The position numbers were made by a program, and so were the translations under genes. DNA of 64,000 bases from Acanthornis magna (taxonomy: Eukaryota; Chordata; Aves; Passeriformes; Acanthizidae): positions 1,054,001 to 1,118,000 of the forward strand of contig JAWUZG010000015.1 of NCBI GenBank assembly GCA_036785705.1, in the 5' to 3' direction. Positions 9,646 through 21,590 of this stretch are shown here, piece by piece. Below the pieces are notes generated by a model. That model saw only the letters and a list, made by a program, of their open reading frames with translations, searched no databases and was not told the origin of the DNA. Position 1 is the first letter of the stretch. The number at the start of each line of letters is the position of its first letter.

Positions 9646-12570
9646 GATCCCTGTTACAGACCAAAGGAATGTGTCATTGCAGGTTCCCTGTGAACTCACC
9701 CATTCACAATGGACCTGCACTGGGCAGTGTCCTGCTGCTCTGATCCCACTGCTGGCAGAAATGCTGTTCTGGAGATAAGCCAAGTGCCTGCCTTTCAAAT
9801 AGCTTTAGTGGGCTCAGAATATGGGAAGTGCACTGGCTGAGAATAAAGTACCTCCTCCAATTTTCCTCGAACAGTTACATCTTTCTTTTTTTTCTGAAAG
9901 GACTCCGAGTTACACATAAACCCCATTAAAAGTACATAATAGGTGTATTAAAGCTATAGCAGAAAGTTGTCTTGTGATGCCAAAGATGACAATTAAAATA
10001 GTGAAAAATGTTCCTTGGGAAAAAATATACTTCGTTACCAGATGATGAATACTACTCGCTGGGAATTCTCAGATCTTCTATAAAACAACATTGAGCTTCA
10101 ATTTTTCCTAGTGAGGTTTAAAAATGGATCGTGATGGAAAGTGTGAAGAAAGGAGCTACATTTTTAAGGAAACCTGCTCTTGGTTTATATTGTAGAAAGT
10201 GTTTGCCTCCTGTCTGCAAGCTGAAGTTTTCCGAGTCTATGACCAGGATGTTATTTCTACTTTCAGGTTCAAGTTTCTTGCAACAAATGGTTTCAATTAT
10301 CACTGTAAAAGAGGATTTTTATTTTCTGATATTAAGAGACTTTGTTCGAGATTTTCCAGGGAGAATATTTCTGCTGTCGCAGAAATTTCACTGTATTTTA
10401 CAAAATTACAGCAATTGTCAGAACTCTTTTAATGCCACTCAGGTAGAGCAGGCAGGTAAACTGCCCCATCCCAGGATTTATGCCTGTGAATCAGGCCTGG
10501 ATAAAACACATGGCCACAAGCACAGGATGCATCCCCAAAGAGAAAATGGTCAGAATGACTCTGCAGATTTGTTCCTACATCTCTCAGGGAAGGACCTGTC
10601 TTCCTATGTGCTTACAGAGCCCACACTGTGAAAAAGCCATGGACATGAGGGAATCAGTCTAAGGAATTACCTTATGGATTGCTCCATGTGGATGCCATCC
10701 TAGGCACTTCCAAGAGGCTTAGTGGGTGTCTGGTGTCCAGCCAGGGCTCGCCCACCACATGTTCATTCATCTCTGGGCATGGGGAGAGCTCCAGATTGTA
10801 CTTGAAAGAGTTACGTGCAAGGGAAAGGCAAGAGTCAGGGACAAAAGAAATCTCTGAGTTACCAATGAGCCAATGAGCTAAACATGACTTTATGGGCTGG
10901 ATTTATCTCTGTGCTGGGTTACTGTTCCTTGCTGTTGACTGGTTTGGCTTACTCACGGCTGGAGCAATAATAAAGTCATAAATTTGGTCATGACACAGGA
11001 CTATCTGTTTCTCCTAGAAAAAGGCAGTGATAACAATAGCCAGTGAATTGGATTTTCTCCCCTGCCAGCAACAAAGTGAAGTAACTTTGGGACAGCAGAG
11101 TGCTTGCTGCAAGAGCCCTGAGTCAATTATTGGAGAAATCTTTCAACAAATGAGGGACTTCCAGCTCCCCTTGGGCAGAATGGACAGCAGGAGCTTCTGT
11201 CCCGCTCACATACCTCTTTCCCAATGGCTCCCTGGCTGTGTTGTCCCTTACCTTCCACACAGTGACCTCAGTTACAGCACACATCTGTGCTCACCCTGTC
11301 CACATGAACTGTGGCACCAAGCTCAGAAAATCACCCCAGTTGTCTCCTCGAGGTGGGCAAAGGGAGTGAAATGCAAATGACAGGGAACACCAGGATCCCT
11401 GGGCTCTGCAGCCTGTGGTTTGGGAGCAATGTGTAATCCAGAGAAGCACAACAGCCACAAATCCTGTGTCAGCTGTGGCAAAGCTGGGGTTTGTTCTGAC
11501 AGGCAATGGAATTGAAGTGAGATGGTGCAAGATGCTTCAGTGCACAGGGTTCCCAACTCTGGGTAAGTTTTTCAGGGGAAAGAGGTATATGGAATGGGAT
11601 TTTACTCTTTTCCCAGTGCTGCTGCAAAGATGTGGTGCTCACAGGCCAGGGACAAAATGGCCAAAACAGTCATATGCTGTAATTGCTGAAAGTCAGGCTG
11701 ACTCCAAAGAGGCTTCTCTGGAGAAAGGGTTTCATTATAGAATGAACTGTCTCTCCACTGAGCCAAAATCTGCCCCCTTACCAGGACATGATTCAAACCA
11801 GCTTCTGGGCTAAATTATTTGAGCGTTTCAAGTAAACATTATCTTCCTACAGGACTTCAGTCCAGCCTTGGACTGTTGCATCTTAATTTGGGAAATCAGC
11901 AAAAATGGAAGCCACTCTCAAGGGTGCTTTTAGAGGCCTTCAAACTATGCAAAGTTCCCAGCCTCTTTGAGCATATTTTAGGAAGTAAATAACTTGATCC
12001 TTTTTAAGATATAGATGGAGATGGATAAACCTTTGTGGCACTCATATTCTTACACTAACACCTGACTGAAAATTAAAATCTATTGTGTGGAGTGGAAAAT
12101 GCAGCCAAATAAGAGTGTAGTGTGTGAGGGCAACAAAGCAGTTGGGTGTGAGTCAATGCTTCACAGATCTCCAGGCATGTTTCAGCTGCTTTGCCCATGC
12201 CTTCAGAGGATTTAGAGATCAAGGTATCCGGAGAAAAAATACTTCTGAAGCTTGGGCTCCCAACTTCTGGGTTTTTTTCTCACTTGTCTCAACATAAAAA
12301 AAGTATTCAATACTAAGGCAGATGGGGAGACCCAAGGCTGCCTTTGGCGTTCCCTCTCCCAGCTGCAGCTGGATTGTACCTGCAGGTCTTGGGACCAGGG
12401 TGTCACAGTCACAGCTGTAGGACCTGCACAGCAGCTGGAAATGTGTGCTCCTGTACCCTGAACACCCCCGTGAGGCTTCCCTGGTGTGTTTGGTGCTAAG
12501 TTTGGTTCTGCCAAAGGTGCTTTTAGCAAAGCAAATATAGCCACGGTGATCCACATGGAAAAGTTTTCCT
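9646..12570. other. intergenic; second copy of the local duplication
   Basis: No exon recognised. It holds duplication copy B (11047-11222). Open frames such as 10131-10631 (166 codons) and 11415-11813 (132 codons) lack any recognisable motif and are judged chance frames. Confidence 0.4.
11047..11222 (+). repeat. dispersed direct repeat, copy B
   Basis: Second copy of the sequence at 8245-8418, same strand, about 2.8 kb downstream. Differences are scattered substitutions and a one-base indel, so the duplication is not recent. Confidence 0.75.
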
Positions 12571-12648
12571 AAGGGAAATCTTGGACGTTGGAATGAGATG
12601 AGCTTTAAGGTTCCTTCCAACCCAAACCATTCCATGATCTTTCTTCGC
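12570..12648 (+). mobile_element. CR1 LINE 3' tail, short
   Basis: Only the extreme 3' end is present, with the diagnostic text AAGGTTCCTTCCAACCCAAA followed by a decayed octamer tail (CCATTCCATGATCTTTCTT). Confidence 0.75.
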
Positions 12649-15600
12649 TTTCATGCACAAGGACAGGCTCGGGTTTGAACTCCCAGATGTTTGGCTCCTG
12701 CAGACTTTTGTCTCTCTGGTGATAATGGGCACTGAAATCACCCTCAGTTCCCAGGATTAGCATCTTGTAAAGCAGTAGGTCCAGCAGCTCACCTGTGTCT
12801 GGAGCAAATCAAGTGTTATTTTTCTTAATCCGATTTTAATGATAGCTGTGCCTGCATGCTCACACTGTAAACAATCTTTGTGCGTTGCTTTTCAAACTGC
12901 TCCTAAGAAACAGAAGCAGCATTCTGAGCCCAACAGAGTTTTTAAATTTTTTTAGTATCTTGAAGACAAGTTGGCCTGAAGTTAGGATTTGTAAGGCAAT
13001 TCCATGAAGGCAACAGGCTAAAAATATTACTATTTGTAGAGCAAGCCCTGTCTGATACTCATCTGAGACACATTTATCCTGTTTTATTGCATAGCTGAAT
13101 CTTCTGCCCCTTCTACAAAGCTGTTTTTCTCATTTTCAGCCCCTTCCCCTGCCCCTCAGATCCATCTGAATCCTTGGATAACTGAGCAATTCTTATATTT
13201 TGTTTAAACAGCTGCCCATTTGTCAGAGTTTTTCCCAAGGAAGGCTGAGCACTGGTGTACCCTCTGCAGGGGCGGCAGAGCCCCCATGTGTGCTCCACAT
13301 TAAGTGAGAAATTCAAGTGAGAAATTAGTGGCAATTGGGCACTTGACATCCTCTCAGAGCCTGGAGCAAAATGTCAACAGTTCCAAGTGTTTCCTTCTGG
13401 CTCCACTGCTCTAGAGAGCATTGTGAAGGAGGATTCAGCCCCAGGAGCTGCCACAACACTTGTGCAGCCCCACCGAAAAGCTCTGGCACCTCCTCTCCTG
13501 GCTTTCCAGGGCCACCAGCAGCCTCAGAGGCACAGCAATCCGTGCTCCCAGGCCAGCTGAGGTGTTGTGTGAAGCCAAAGGTCTGTTTGAGATGATGTGA
13601 TGTTGGGTATAGTCACACAGGGACTCTAAAAGTCCTTTTTTGATGGTCCACGGCTGTGAGTGTGGAAGCTCCGGAGTATCAAAACGTGTGACTAATGAAA
13701 CCATCCCCTCATTAACCAAATCAGCTCCTTTGTAATTTACTGAATGCTTCTGATGCTCTCCGGGGGTTTGCTGTCACCATCAAGGCAAGGTAAATGCTTT
13801 TAAATTTGCCAGATACACCAACCTTCATGGACTGAATAGTTTCCTCACCCTGTGAAGGAAGGGCATTTCCAGCTTGCTCCCATGATATCAGCATTTGAAA
13901 ATAACATCAAAGAACCAGATATTATTTTGGACTTTTTGGTTTTTAAATAATTCACAGAATCAAAGCAGATCCTTACTGCCAGACTGCGAAAAAGAAGTTC
14001 ATTTTCAGGCTAGCAAGTGAACTTTCAGGTGTTGGAGGCAGCATTAGCACTTCTGTGAGCAAGGACATGATATGCTCAGAATAACACTTTTCATTTTTCT
14101 TTTCACTGTGAAAACCACTGGGCCTCCATTTTCCAGCCATGACAGTACAGAAATCCCATTCAGGAATCTGGGTGAGCTGCAGTGCCCCTTGACCCAGCTG
14201 ACTGCTGCAGTGTTTGCAAACCTTTCCTACCTTGTACAATAATGTGCTAATTAAAAAAAAGATGAACAGCGCTTTTACCAATCCCTCTGATTTTTTCTCT
14301 CAGAGCTCACAGACCCCTCCAGCTTCTGCTGATGCAGTCACCTGGTCTGACCAGTGCATCTGTCCCTACAAAACTGCGGATGCTGCTGGAGTGGCAAGCC
14401 TTGCACATTGAACAGAGTATCTGTGGTCTGTGGTTGATGGAGAATGGCTTAAAATGGGTTTTTAAAACCCACTCAACATTTGCTTTTTCCTTTATTGGAG
14501 ATTTATTTTGATTTGGCTTAAGTCAATCACAAATTTAGGTAATAGGAAGATAAGGTGTTGCTTCAGTGAAATATCTGTATTTACAGATCTGTGGCAGTTT
14601 GGAAATTGATTTAATTGCTTTTATTTTTGTCAAGGACTTTGTTGGAATTCCAGAACCAAGATATAATTTGGGTCTGTTAACACTTAAACCCTGGTGTTGA
14701 TTCATATTGCCAATTATCACCAACAGGTATGTGTCAACTTCCAGTTAAGGGGCTGCCACGAGAAAATAACCTGTACCATATGTCCATGTGTATCCATTTT
14801 CTTCCTATTCCCAGCTTGTGACAGAAGGTGGCATTTCCATCAGATTGGGAGAAGGTTGTTTATGCTGTTGTATCATTCCTAGACGTATCTTTGACATTTC
14901 TATCCTCGTGTAACTTTCTGTAATGTAGACATGGAACAGAGTGTTTCCCGGCCATTCAGTCAGGATTTACTCCCTCTTTAAATGAATACAATTAAAATGT
15001 TGTGTACAAATGGTGGGCCTGGACCAAACCTAGTGACAATGTTTCCTGAGTGAGATGTGACTCAAGAACTGCAGCGGTGCTTTAAACGCTTTTGATCTCA
15101 ATTAACCTTCAAGGGCAGGAAAGCCTTCAGTGAAAAAAGTGATGCCTCTACAAATGTGAGTCTTGCACCTGTTTTCTGTAGGAGGGGAGGCTGATGGAGA
15201 CAGGGAATATCGATGCAGTTTTGATTATGTACAAAGGCTCTGTTCCTGTGTGTGCAGGAGGGACTGAACATGAACCTTGTCCTTGGCTCTAGGACCAAGC
15301 CTGCTTTCACCTGCTCTTTCTCAACCACATGTAGAGCTTGTCCAGGCTGTGTGTTCATTTTTCTGGCTTTTTAATATCCAAGGACGTTTCCACTCTTTCT
15401 CCTCCACTTTTCCACCTGTATTGAAAATGGTAGCTATCACAAGCTCTGTCTGCATATTATGTTATTCCCAAATAGATTTTTCCGTGATTTTTGTCAAGCA
15501 GAGCAGTAGGAGGGACAGCAACAGCAACACACGTGCTTTAGGCCTCCAGGGAGCTCCTGGACAGACACTGCACTGTGGCTACCAAAGCAGGCTGGCAGAA

Positions 15601-16069
15601 ATCTGACTATAAAAGTTGCAAAACAAGGGCTATGGTTCCCAATGCGAACATTTCTCACACGCTGGACAAAGTGATCACTTTAAAAGACTCTGTGTAGTTG
15701 TCCAGGCAGAAAGTTTACAAAACCAAGCTGTGACAGAGGGGACTTGGGCTCTCTACACCCAGTTTTCGGTGGATTTTGAGTACCTGGTTTGTTCAGGAAC
15801 TGTTGAAAATGCCTGCAAACACCACCTTCAAAACATAGCAAAGGGCTGGAGACAGTCAGGAGAAGAACGAAATCCTGCCTTACCCCCTTCCTCTGAATAG
15901 CAGTTTCAACCATAAACCTCTGTATTTGTTGCTTCTGACAGATTTGATCTGAGAGCTGACTGATCTTCCAATGTCCTGGAAAAAACAGTGCTCTGAGCTC
16001 TGCCACGAGCCCCTGTGGCCCCTCTTATCCCCTTTCCAAACGAGGTGCAGGAGAAAAGGGAAAACTGCC
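12649..16069. other. intergenic, nothing recognised
   Basis: Unique-looking A/T-rich DNA with no recognisable exon, RNA gene or repeat. Conserved regulatory elements could be present but cannot be judged from one sequence. Confidence 0.35.
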
Positions 16070-16290
16070 TTTGTCGGTCGTGCTGCTGGGGCCCAGGGTG
16101 CCGTGTCCGGGTGGTTTTGAGTGCTCTGCGGCGCTGCCGTGGGCAATCCATGGCCAATCCCTGGGAATGTCGTAGGGATTTCCCTGTGCCCCCGCTCCGG
16201 GCACCGCGGCTCTCGCTCTCCTGAGCGCGGGCGGCCTCTGGCGGCGGCGGCGGGCGCGGCCTCCCCTCGGGATCCCCTCACGGATCCCCT
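16070..16290. promoter_or_regulatory. CpG-rich patch, possible small CpG island
   Basis: In contrast to flanking A/T-rich DNA, this stretch is rich in C, G and CpG (for example GGCGGCGGCGGCGGGCGCGG near 16240) and runs directly into a CpG-bearing minisatellite. It lies 5.6 kb from the EIF2S2 start. It could be a promoter of an unannotated transcript, an upstream non-coding exon region, or only repeat-driven GC content. No transcript evidence is available. Confidence 0.35.
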
Positions 16291-16640
16291 CACGGATCCC
16301 CTCACGGACCCCTCACGGATCCCTCACAGATCCCCTCACGGACCCCTCACGGATCCCCTCACGGATCCCCTCACGGACCCCTCACGGATCCCTCACAGAT
16401 CCCCTCACGGACCCCTCACGGATCCCCTCACGGATCCCCTCACGGATCCCTCACGGATCCCTCAGGGATCCCCTCACGGATCCCTCATGGATCCCCTCAC
16501 GGATCTCCTCAGGGACCCCTCACGGATCTCCTCAGGGATCCCCTCAGGGATCCCCTCACAGATCTCATAATGGATCCCTCATGGATCTCCTCATGGATCT
16601 CCTCATGGATCCCCTCACGGATCCCTCACGGATCCCCAGC
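16262..16640. repeat. minisatellite, unit ~12-13 bp (CGGATCCCCTCA)
   Basis: About 30 tandem copies of variants of CGGATCCCCTCA, alternating 12- and 11-base forms (GGACCCCTCAC, GGATCCCTCAC). Later copies drift to CATGGATC and CAGGGATC. The array produces a DPLTDPLTDP reading frame on the plus strand, an artefact of the unit length. Most units keep GGATCC. Confidence 0.93.
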
Positions 16641-16724
16641 ATCGGGAGCGCTCCGAGCCGCGGCACCCGGCCCTCTGGGCTGACTGTTGTGCCCATGGCT
16701 CTTCCCACTCACAGCCCGCAGGGA

Positions 16725-17094
16725 TCACAGAATCCCAGAATGGTTTGAGTGGGAAGGGACATTAAAGCCTGTCTTGTTCAACTCCCTGCCATGGGCAGGG
16801 ACACCTTCCACTGTCCCAGGCTGCTCCAAGCCCTGTCCAGCCTGGCCTTAGACACTGCCAGGGGTCCAAGGGCAGCCACAGCTTCTCTGGGCAACCTGTG
16901 CCATGGCCTCCCCACCCTCACAGCAGGAATTCCTTCCTACTCTGCCCTCTGGCAGTGGGAAGCCATTGCTCCTTGTCCTGGCACTCCATCCCTTGTCCAA
17001 AGCCTCTCTCCAGCTCTCCTGGAGACCCTTTGGGTACTGAAAGGGGCTCTAAGGTCTTCCCAGACCCTTCTCTTCTTCAAGCTGAATGCAAGCT
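16725..17094 (-). mobile_element. CR1 LINE 3' end
   Basis: Begins ATCACAGAATCCCAGAATGG and continues with CTGCCATGGGCAGGGACACC and CACTGTCCCAGGCTGCTCCA, the common avian CR1 3'UTR read on the opposite strand. Truncated 5' at about 17094. Confidence 0.88.
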
Positions 17095-18810
17095 GTGTAT
17101 GATTCCATAATCTCACTTTAGGTGTGTAATGGCTACTTCAAACAGATGTGATATCCTTGTGTTTTGGCACTGCAGGACAGCTTGGCTCCAGCATCACAGC
17201 GAGCCCACGAGCAGGGCTCGGAATTCAGCCAGGCAAACTCACAAAGAACTTGTTTGGAGGGCTGGGTAATACTCAGAGGCAAGACACGCTAACAGCCTCC
17301 ACAGGTGTGTTTCCCATGACTGGGATTTCTGCTGTGCCATCCCCCCAAATTCAAGGTTGCATTTGAAGTTTATTCCTCCCAGACTGTGACAGCTCCTCCC
17401 TGTAACCTGAGTAACTGCACATTACTTGTGGTGCACTGAAATTCTGAGCATTGAGAATCTGAGTTTTACTTACTGAAGTTAAAATTCTACTTGACCTGCT
17501 GCCTTAGGCTTTTTCCTTATTGTCACAAATGTTGTTCATCAACAAAATAAGAAAAAAGAAGAAACCTTTTATTCTGTGTGTTTCTACAAGCTCTTTAACC
17601 CAAACTGTGCTTTACTTACCAAAACTCATGTAGGATTTTTCCCCCCAAATATCAGATCAAAGATACAAGTTCCACCTGGTCTTGTCAAAATGTTGTAATT
17701 GGTAACAACTACTTAACAACTAAGGCACCAGCACTCTTCAGTTTCTGGAGCTTAATTAATTCACAAAAGCATAGAAGAAGAAAGAACAGGGAAGTCTTGC
17801 ATCGTGAACAGTCTGCTGGCATGGGAGGGGAAAAATCAATATATGGTGATCTCCCAGGTGTGCTTTGATGTTGTGGGGCTGCAAGCAGGAGCTTCAAAGA
17901 CAGTGATCTGGTGTCTATGTGGAGAAACCCCAGCCCAGCACTCATGGCAGCTCCTTTTCTCCTGAGGTTTTCCAAGTATTGTGCATAACATTATATTATG
18001 TATTATTCACTAGGCAGCCAAACTGGAGGGAATGTTGGGATTTTTGATCACCACGTATCTCAGAGTATTTGTCACCAATAAAACACATTGCCCAAGTATT
18101 ACTGACAAAAAAAGCAGAGAACTTGATTCCAGAATGTGTTAACAGATATGTTATGGATGAGGCATTGGGGGAATTACCCAGCTCTGTCTGGTACTGCCCA
18201 GGAATCTGATGGAAGTGCTATACCCAGAACTGGGCACTGAGCTTTAGGAATATGTACATTAAGTGAGGTGCAGGAGACAGCAATGGAAGTGGGATCAAAA
18301 AAGTTGGGGAGGCTGGATTTGCATGCTTTTAAAAGGAAGGCTGGTAGAGCAAGACAAGAAGGGACCCGTGGGTTTTCACACAGGGAACACTGACCTGGTG
18401 TGTCCTCAGGGACAATGCAAGAGGAATTGGGTTAAGTCACAGCAGGAAAGGTGAAGAAATTTTGTTGTCAGACACTCAAAGGGGCTATGGAGGGAATCTG
18501 CATCCATGGTGGTTTTTAAGAACAGCATAGACACACATAATTGGGGATGATACAAAAATACCATTATCCTGTCTCAGGACTGAGGTTGATCTAGGTGAGC
18601 CCTGAGCAGTGTTGGGGCAGTGCAGGTGCAACCATCAGCAATCCATGTGCTCTGGCTTCATGCCAAGGAAAAGCACCCTAGAGTGGACAGTCTCATATGA
18701 CAGGAATATCAAAGCAAATGTCTGCAGCAAAAGAAGGAAGAAGAACTTAGTGTGAGACCCAGCTTCAGTGTTACAGCAACACCAAACATGTCTGCTCAGC
18801 TCATCAACAT
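17095..18810. other. intergenic, nothing recognised
   Basis: No exon or repeat signature seen. Confidence 0.35.
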
Positions 18811-18814
18811 CTTT

Positions 18815-19100
18815 TCTCCAGTGACCAGGGACAGGACCCAGGGAACAGCTGGAGCTGTGCAAGGGCAGGGTCAGGTTGGAGATCAGGGAAAGGTTCTTCC
18901 CCCAGAGGGTGCTGGGCACTGCCCAGGCTCCCCAGGGAATGGGCACAGCCTGAGGCTGCCAGAGCTCCAGGAGTGTTTGGACAGAGCTCTCAGGGATGCC
19001 CAGGGTAGAATTGTTGGGGTGTCTGTGCAGGGCCAGGAGCTGGGCTGGACGATCCTGGGGGTCCTTCCCCACTCAGGGTATTCTGTGACTCTATGATTAA
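18815..19100 (+). mobile_element. CR1 LINE 3' end
   Basis: Plus-strand CR1 3'UTR: GGACAGGACCCAGGGAACAG, then GGGGGTCCTTCCCCACTCAG, ending in the tail TTCTGTGACTCTATGATT. Confidence 0.87.
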
Positions 19101-19675
19101 AGAAGAGCTGTCTGCAGTAACTGAAAATCCACAGTATCCCTGTGACACAACAGCACAAATAGGGCAAATACCCAGGGAAACAGGGTGGTACTGAAGCAAG
19201 AACAAAAAGCAACCTTTTGAAGCTGGGTTTCAGGAGTTTAACAGAAATATATACAGTAGTTATCCTGGGAAAAGCTAAAACTGGTCATGTCCTGGTGCCT
19301 GCTTTGTCTCCAAAATGATGGCTTTGCTTACGGAGTATGCTGGGGGCCCTCACTGCCCACTGAGGCAAGTGGGAAAGGCAGAGGAAAGAAGACCAGGGGA
19401 AGACATTCCTTGGAGGTGATGACAAAGTTAAATGATAGAGTGTGCGTAAGTTTACATCACCTATGGGCCTTCAAGCATCCAAATGGTATGGAAATATTAA
19501 AATGTCGAAAACCCTGTAACAATGTTTGGGCTCATGGCTCTGCCTGCTTTAACACTAAATCTTGCATGAAACAGATGACCTTTAAATTTCAGAGTTGGTT
19601 GGGAGGTAGAATTTTAACATGTCATGGTAAATAACTGTTGTCATTAGTGCCACATTCTTTTATTAGGTAGTATTA

Positions 19676-19774
19676 GGGAAACAGAATGAGGAAGGTGTTC
19701 CTGCTCGTGGCAGGGGGTTCAAACTAAATGATTCTTAAGGTCCCCTCCAAACCAAAACATTGTGATTCTATGAC
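19676..19774 (+). mobile_element. CR1 LINE 3' tail
   Basis: Short tail with AAGGTCCCCTCCAAACCAAA and terminal GTGATTCTATGA. It directly abuts another CR1 piece that starts at about 19775. Confidence 0.8.
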
Positions 19775-20180
19775 AAAAGGATTGGAGTATCTGACATATA
19801 AGGAGAAGCTGAGAGAGCCTGGGTTGTTAAACCTATAAAGACAAGGCTCAGGGGGATCATATCAGTGTGCACAGAGGTGAATAAACAAGACAGAGCCAGA
19901 CTCTTCTGGGTGACAGGAGAAGGAGCAGAAGACAGATGTTGAAATACAGGAAATTCTGCTTAAACATAGAAAAAACAGTTTTTATTGTGAAGATAAAATT
20001 GCCCTAAGAGGTTGTTGTGTGCCCATCCTTAGAGATACTCAAAACCCAGCAGAAGGTCCTGAGGAACCTGTTCCTGCTGCCCCTGTAAGAGCAAGGAGCT
20101 TGGACCAGACATTCTCCAGGGCCCGTTCCTATGCCTTCCTTCAAGTCTCCAATTCCAGGGATCACAGAAGTTGACCAACC
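19775..20180 (+). mobile_element. CR1 LINE fragment, diverged
   Basis: Plus-strand CR1-like text (AAGGAGAAGCTGAGAGAGCC; GATACTCAAAACCCAGC) with no clean tail. It is older than its neighbours and its borders are approximate. Confidence 0.65.
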
Positions 20181-20254
20181 AGCCTTTACCAGCACAAGTC
20201 ATGGAGATCACACTCTCTTTTCCAACTGGTACTGACACCTACTTGGGGACTTTA

Positions 20255-20432
20255 AGCTATTTAGGATGAATTTTTCACAGAAAGGGTGATTAGACATTGG
20301 AATGGGCTGCCCCTAGAGGTGTCTAAGGAAAGACTGGATGTGGCACTCAGTGCCATGGTGGTGTTGGGTCATAGGTTGGACTTGATGATCTCAGAGGCCT
20401 TTTCCAACCTAACTGATCCTGTGATTCTGCAT
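20255..20432 (+). mobile_element. CR1 LINE 3' end
   Basis: Contains the ORF2-end/3'UTR text GGAATGGGCTGCCCCTAGAG and GGACTTGATGATCTCAGAGG, and ends CTGTGATTCTGCATTC. Confidence 0.85.
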
Positions 20433-20604
20433 TCAAGAGTGAGGACAGGCTCCTTTCCACAGGAACTGACTGTGCCCAGGAGCCATGCTCTCCAAAGGTG
20501 TTTTCACATTATTAAAAAGCAGAAGAACATACATTTCTACATACAAAAAAGCCCTTGATGCTCTGACAATGGGGTATTTACAATGGCATGTCCCAACAGA
20601 GACA

Positions 20605-21590
20605 TCAAGGGCTCACTTCTAGGATATGGTGGAAATTTCTGTTCAGAGCCAGGTCAGGAATAGCTCAGCAGACAAAGGGAGATTCACATGGGAATGCCAA
20701 TATCCCAGCACCAAGCTGGCCAGAGAGAAGTGGCACAGTTGGAGGCCTGTCATCAGTGGTGTCCCCAAGGTTTCACTGCTGGGGCCGCTATTGTTGAACT
20801 TGTTCACATCAATGATTTGGATGAGAGGGTCGATGCCTCCCCAGCAAGTTCTCTGTGCAGCCCTCCAGAGGGACCTTGGGAGGTTGGAGAGACGGGCAGA
20901 GAGGAACCTTCTGAAATTCAGCAAGGGCCAACGCAGGGTCCTGCACTCGGGGAGGAACAGCCCCAGGCACCTGCACAGGCTGGGGACAGCAGCTTTGTGG
21001 AGAAGGACCTGGGGGTCCTGGCGGACAAGAAACTCCCTATGAGCCAGCAGTGTGTCCTTGTGGCCAAGGTGGCCACTGGGATCCTGGAAAGCACTGGGAA
21101 GAGCATTGTCAGCAGGTCAGGGAGGGGATCCTGCCCCTCTGTTCAGCACAGTGAGGCACATCTGGAATGCAATGTCCAGGTCTGGGCCCCTCAGGACAGG
21201 AGAGATGTGAAGCACTTGGAGCGGGGCCAGCAGAGGCTGCAGAGATGATGAGGGGATTGGAACATCTTCCTGATGAGGAAAGGCTGGGGCTGTTCAGCCT
21301 CAAGAGAAAACCATATGAGAGGGGCCCTCATCCCTGGGTGTCCCTGGCTGCAGGGACGCTCTGAGCAGGGCCCAGGCTATGCTCCAGGGCGCAGCAATGG
21401 CACAAAAGGAATGGGCAGGCCCAGGAAGTTCCACCTGCACAGGAGGAAGAGCTTCTCTCCTGCGCAGTGCCCGAGCTCTGAAGAGATTGCCCAGAGAGGG
21501 TGTAGTGTCCCTCAGTGGAGATATTCCAGAACCACCTGGATGCACTCTCGCGCGATGTGCTCTGCGATGGCCCTGCCGCAGCTGGGAGTT
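20605..21590 (+). mobile_element. CR1 LINE, longer copy with decayed ORF2
   Basis: About 1 kb of CR1 in plus orientation. Frames 20626-21042 and 20688-21248 hold scattered remnants of the reverse-transcriptase end of ORF2 (LGPLLLNLF, RDLGRLERRAERNLLKFSKG, LADKKLPMSQQCVLVAKVAT), shifting frame several times. The copy is therefore a pseudogene. It runs up to the edge of the EIF2S2 CpG island and has lost its own 3' tail there. Confidence 0.85.

Noticed and set aside
16121..16570. 149-codon frame with DPLTDP repeats
   Set aside because: Produced by the 12-bp minisatellite unit; no gene structure.
1..21500. Searched for ASIP coding exons
   Set aside because: No cysteine-rich agouti domain or signal-peptide exon was recognised on either strand.
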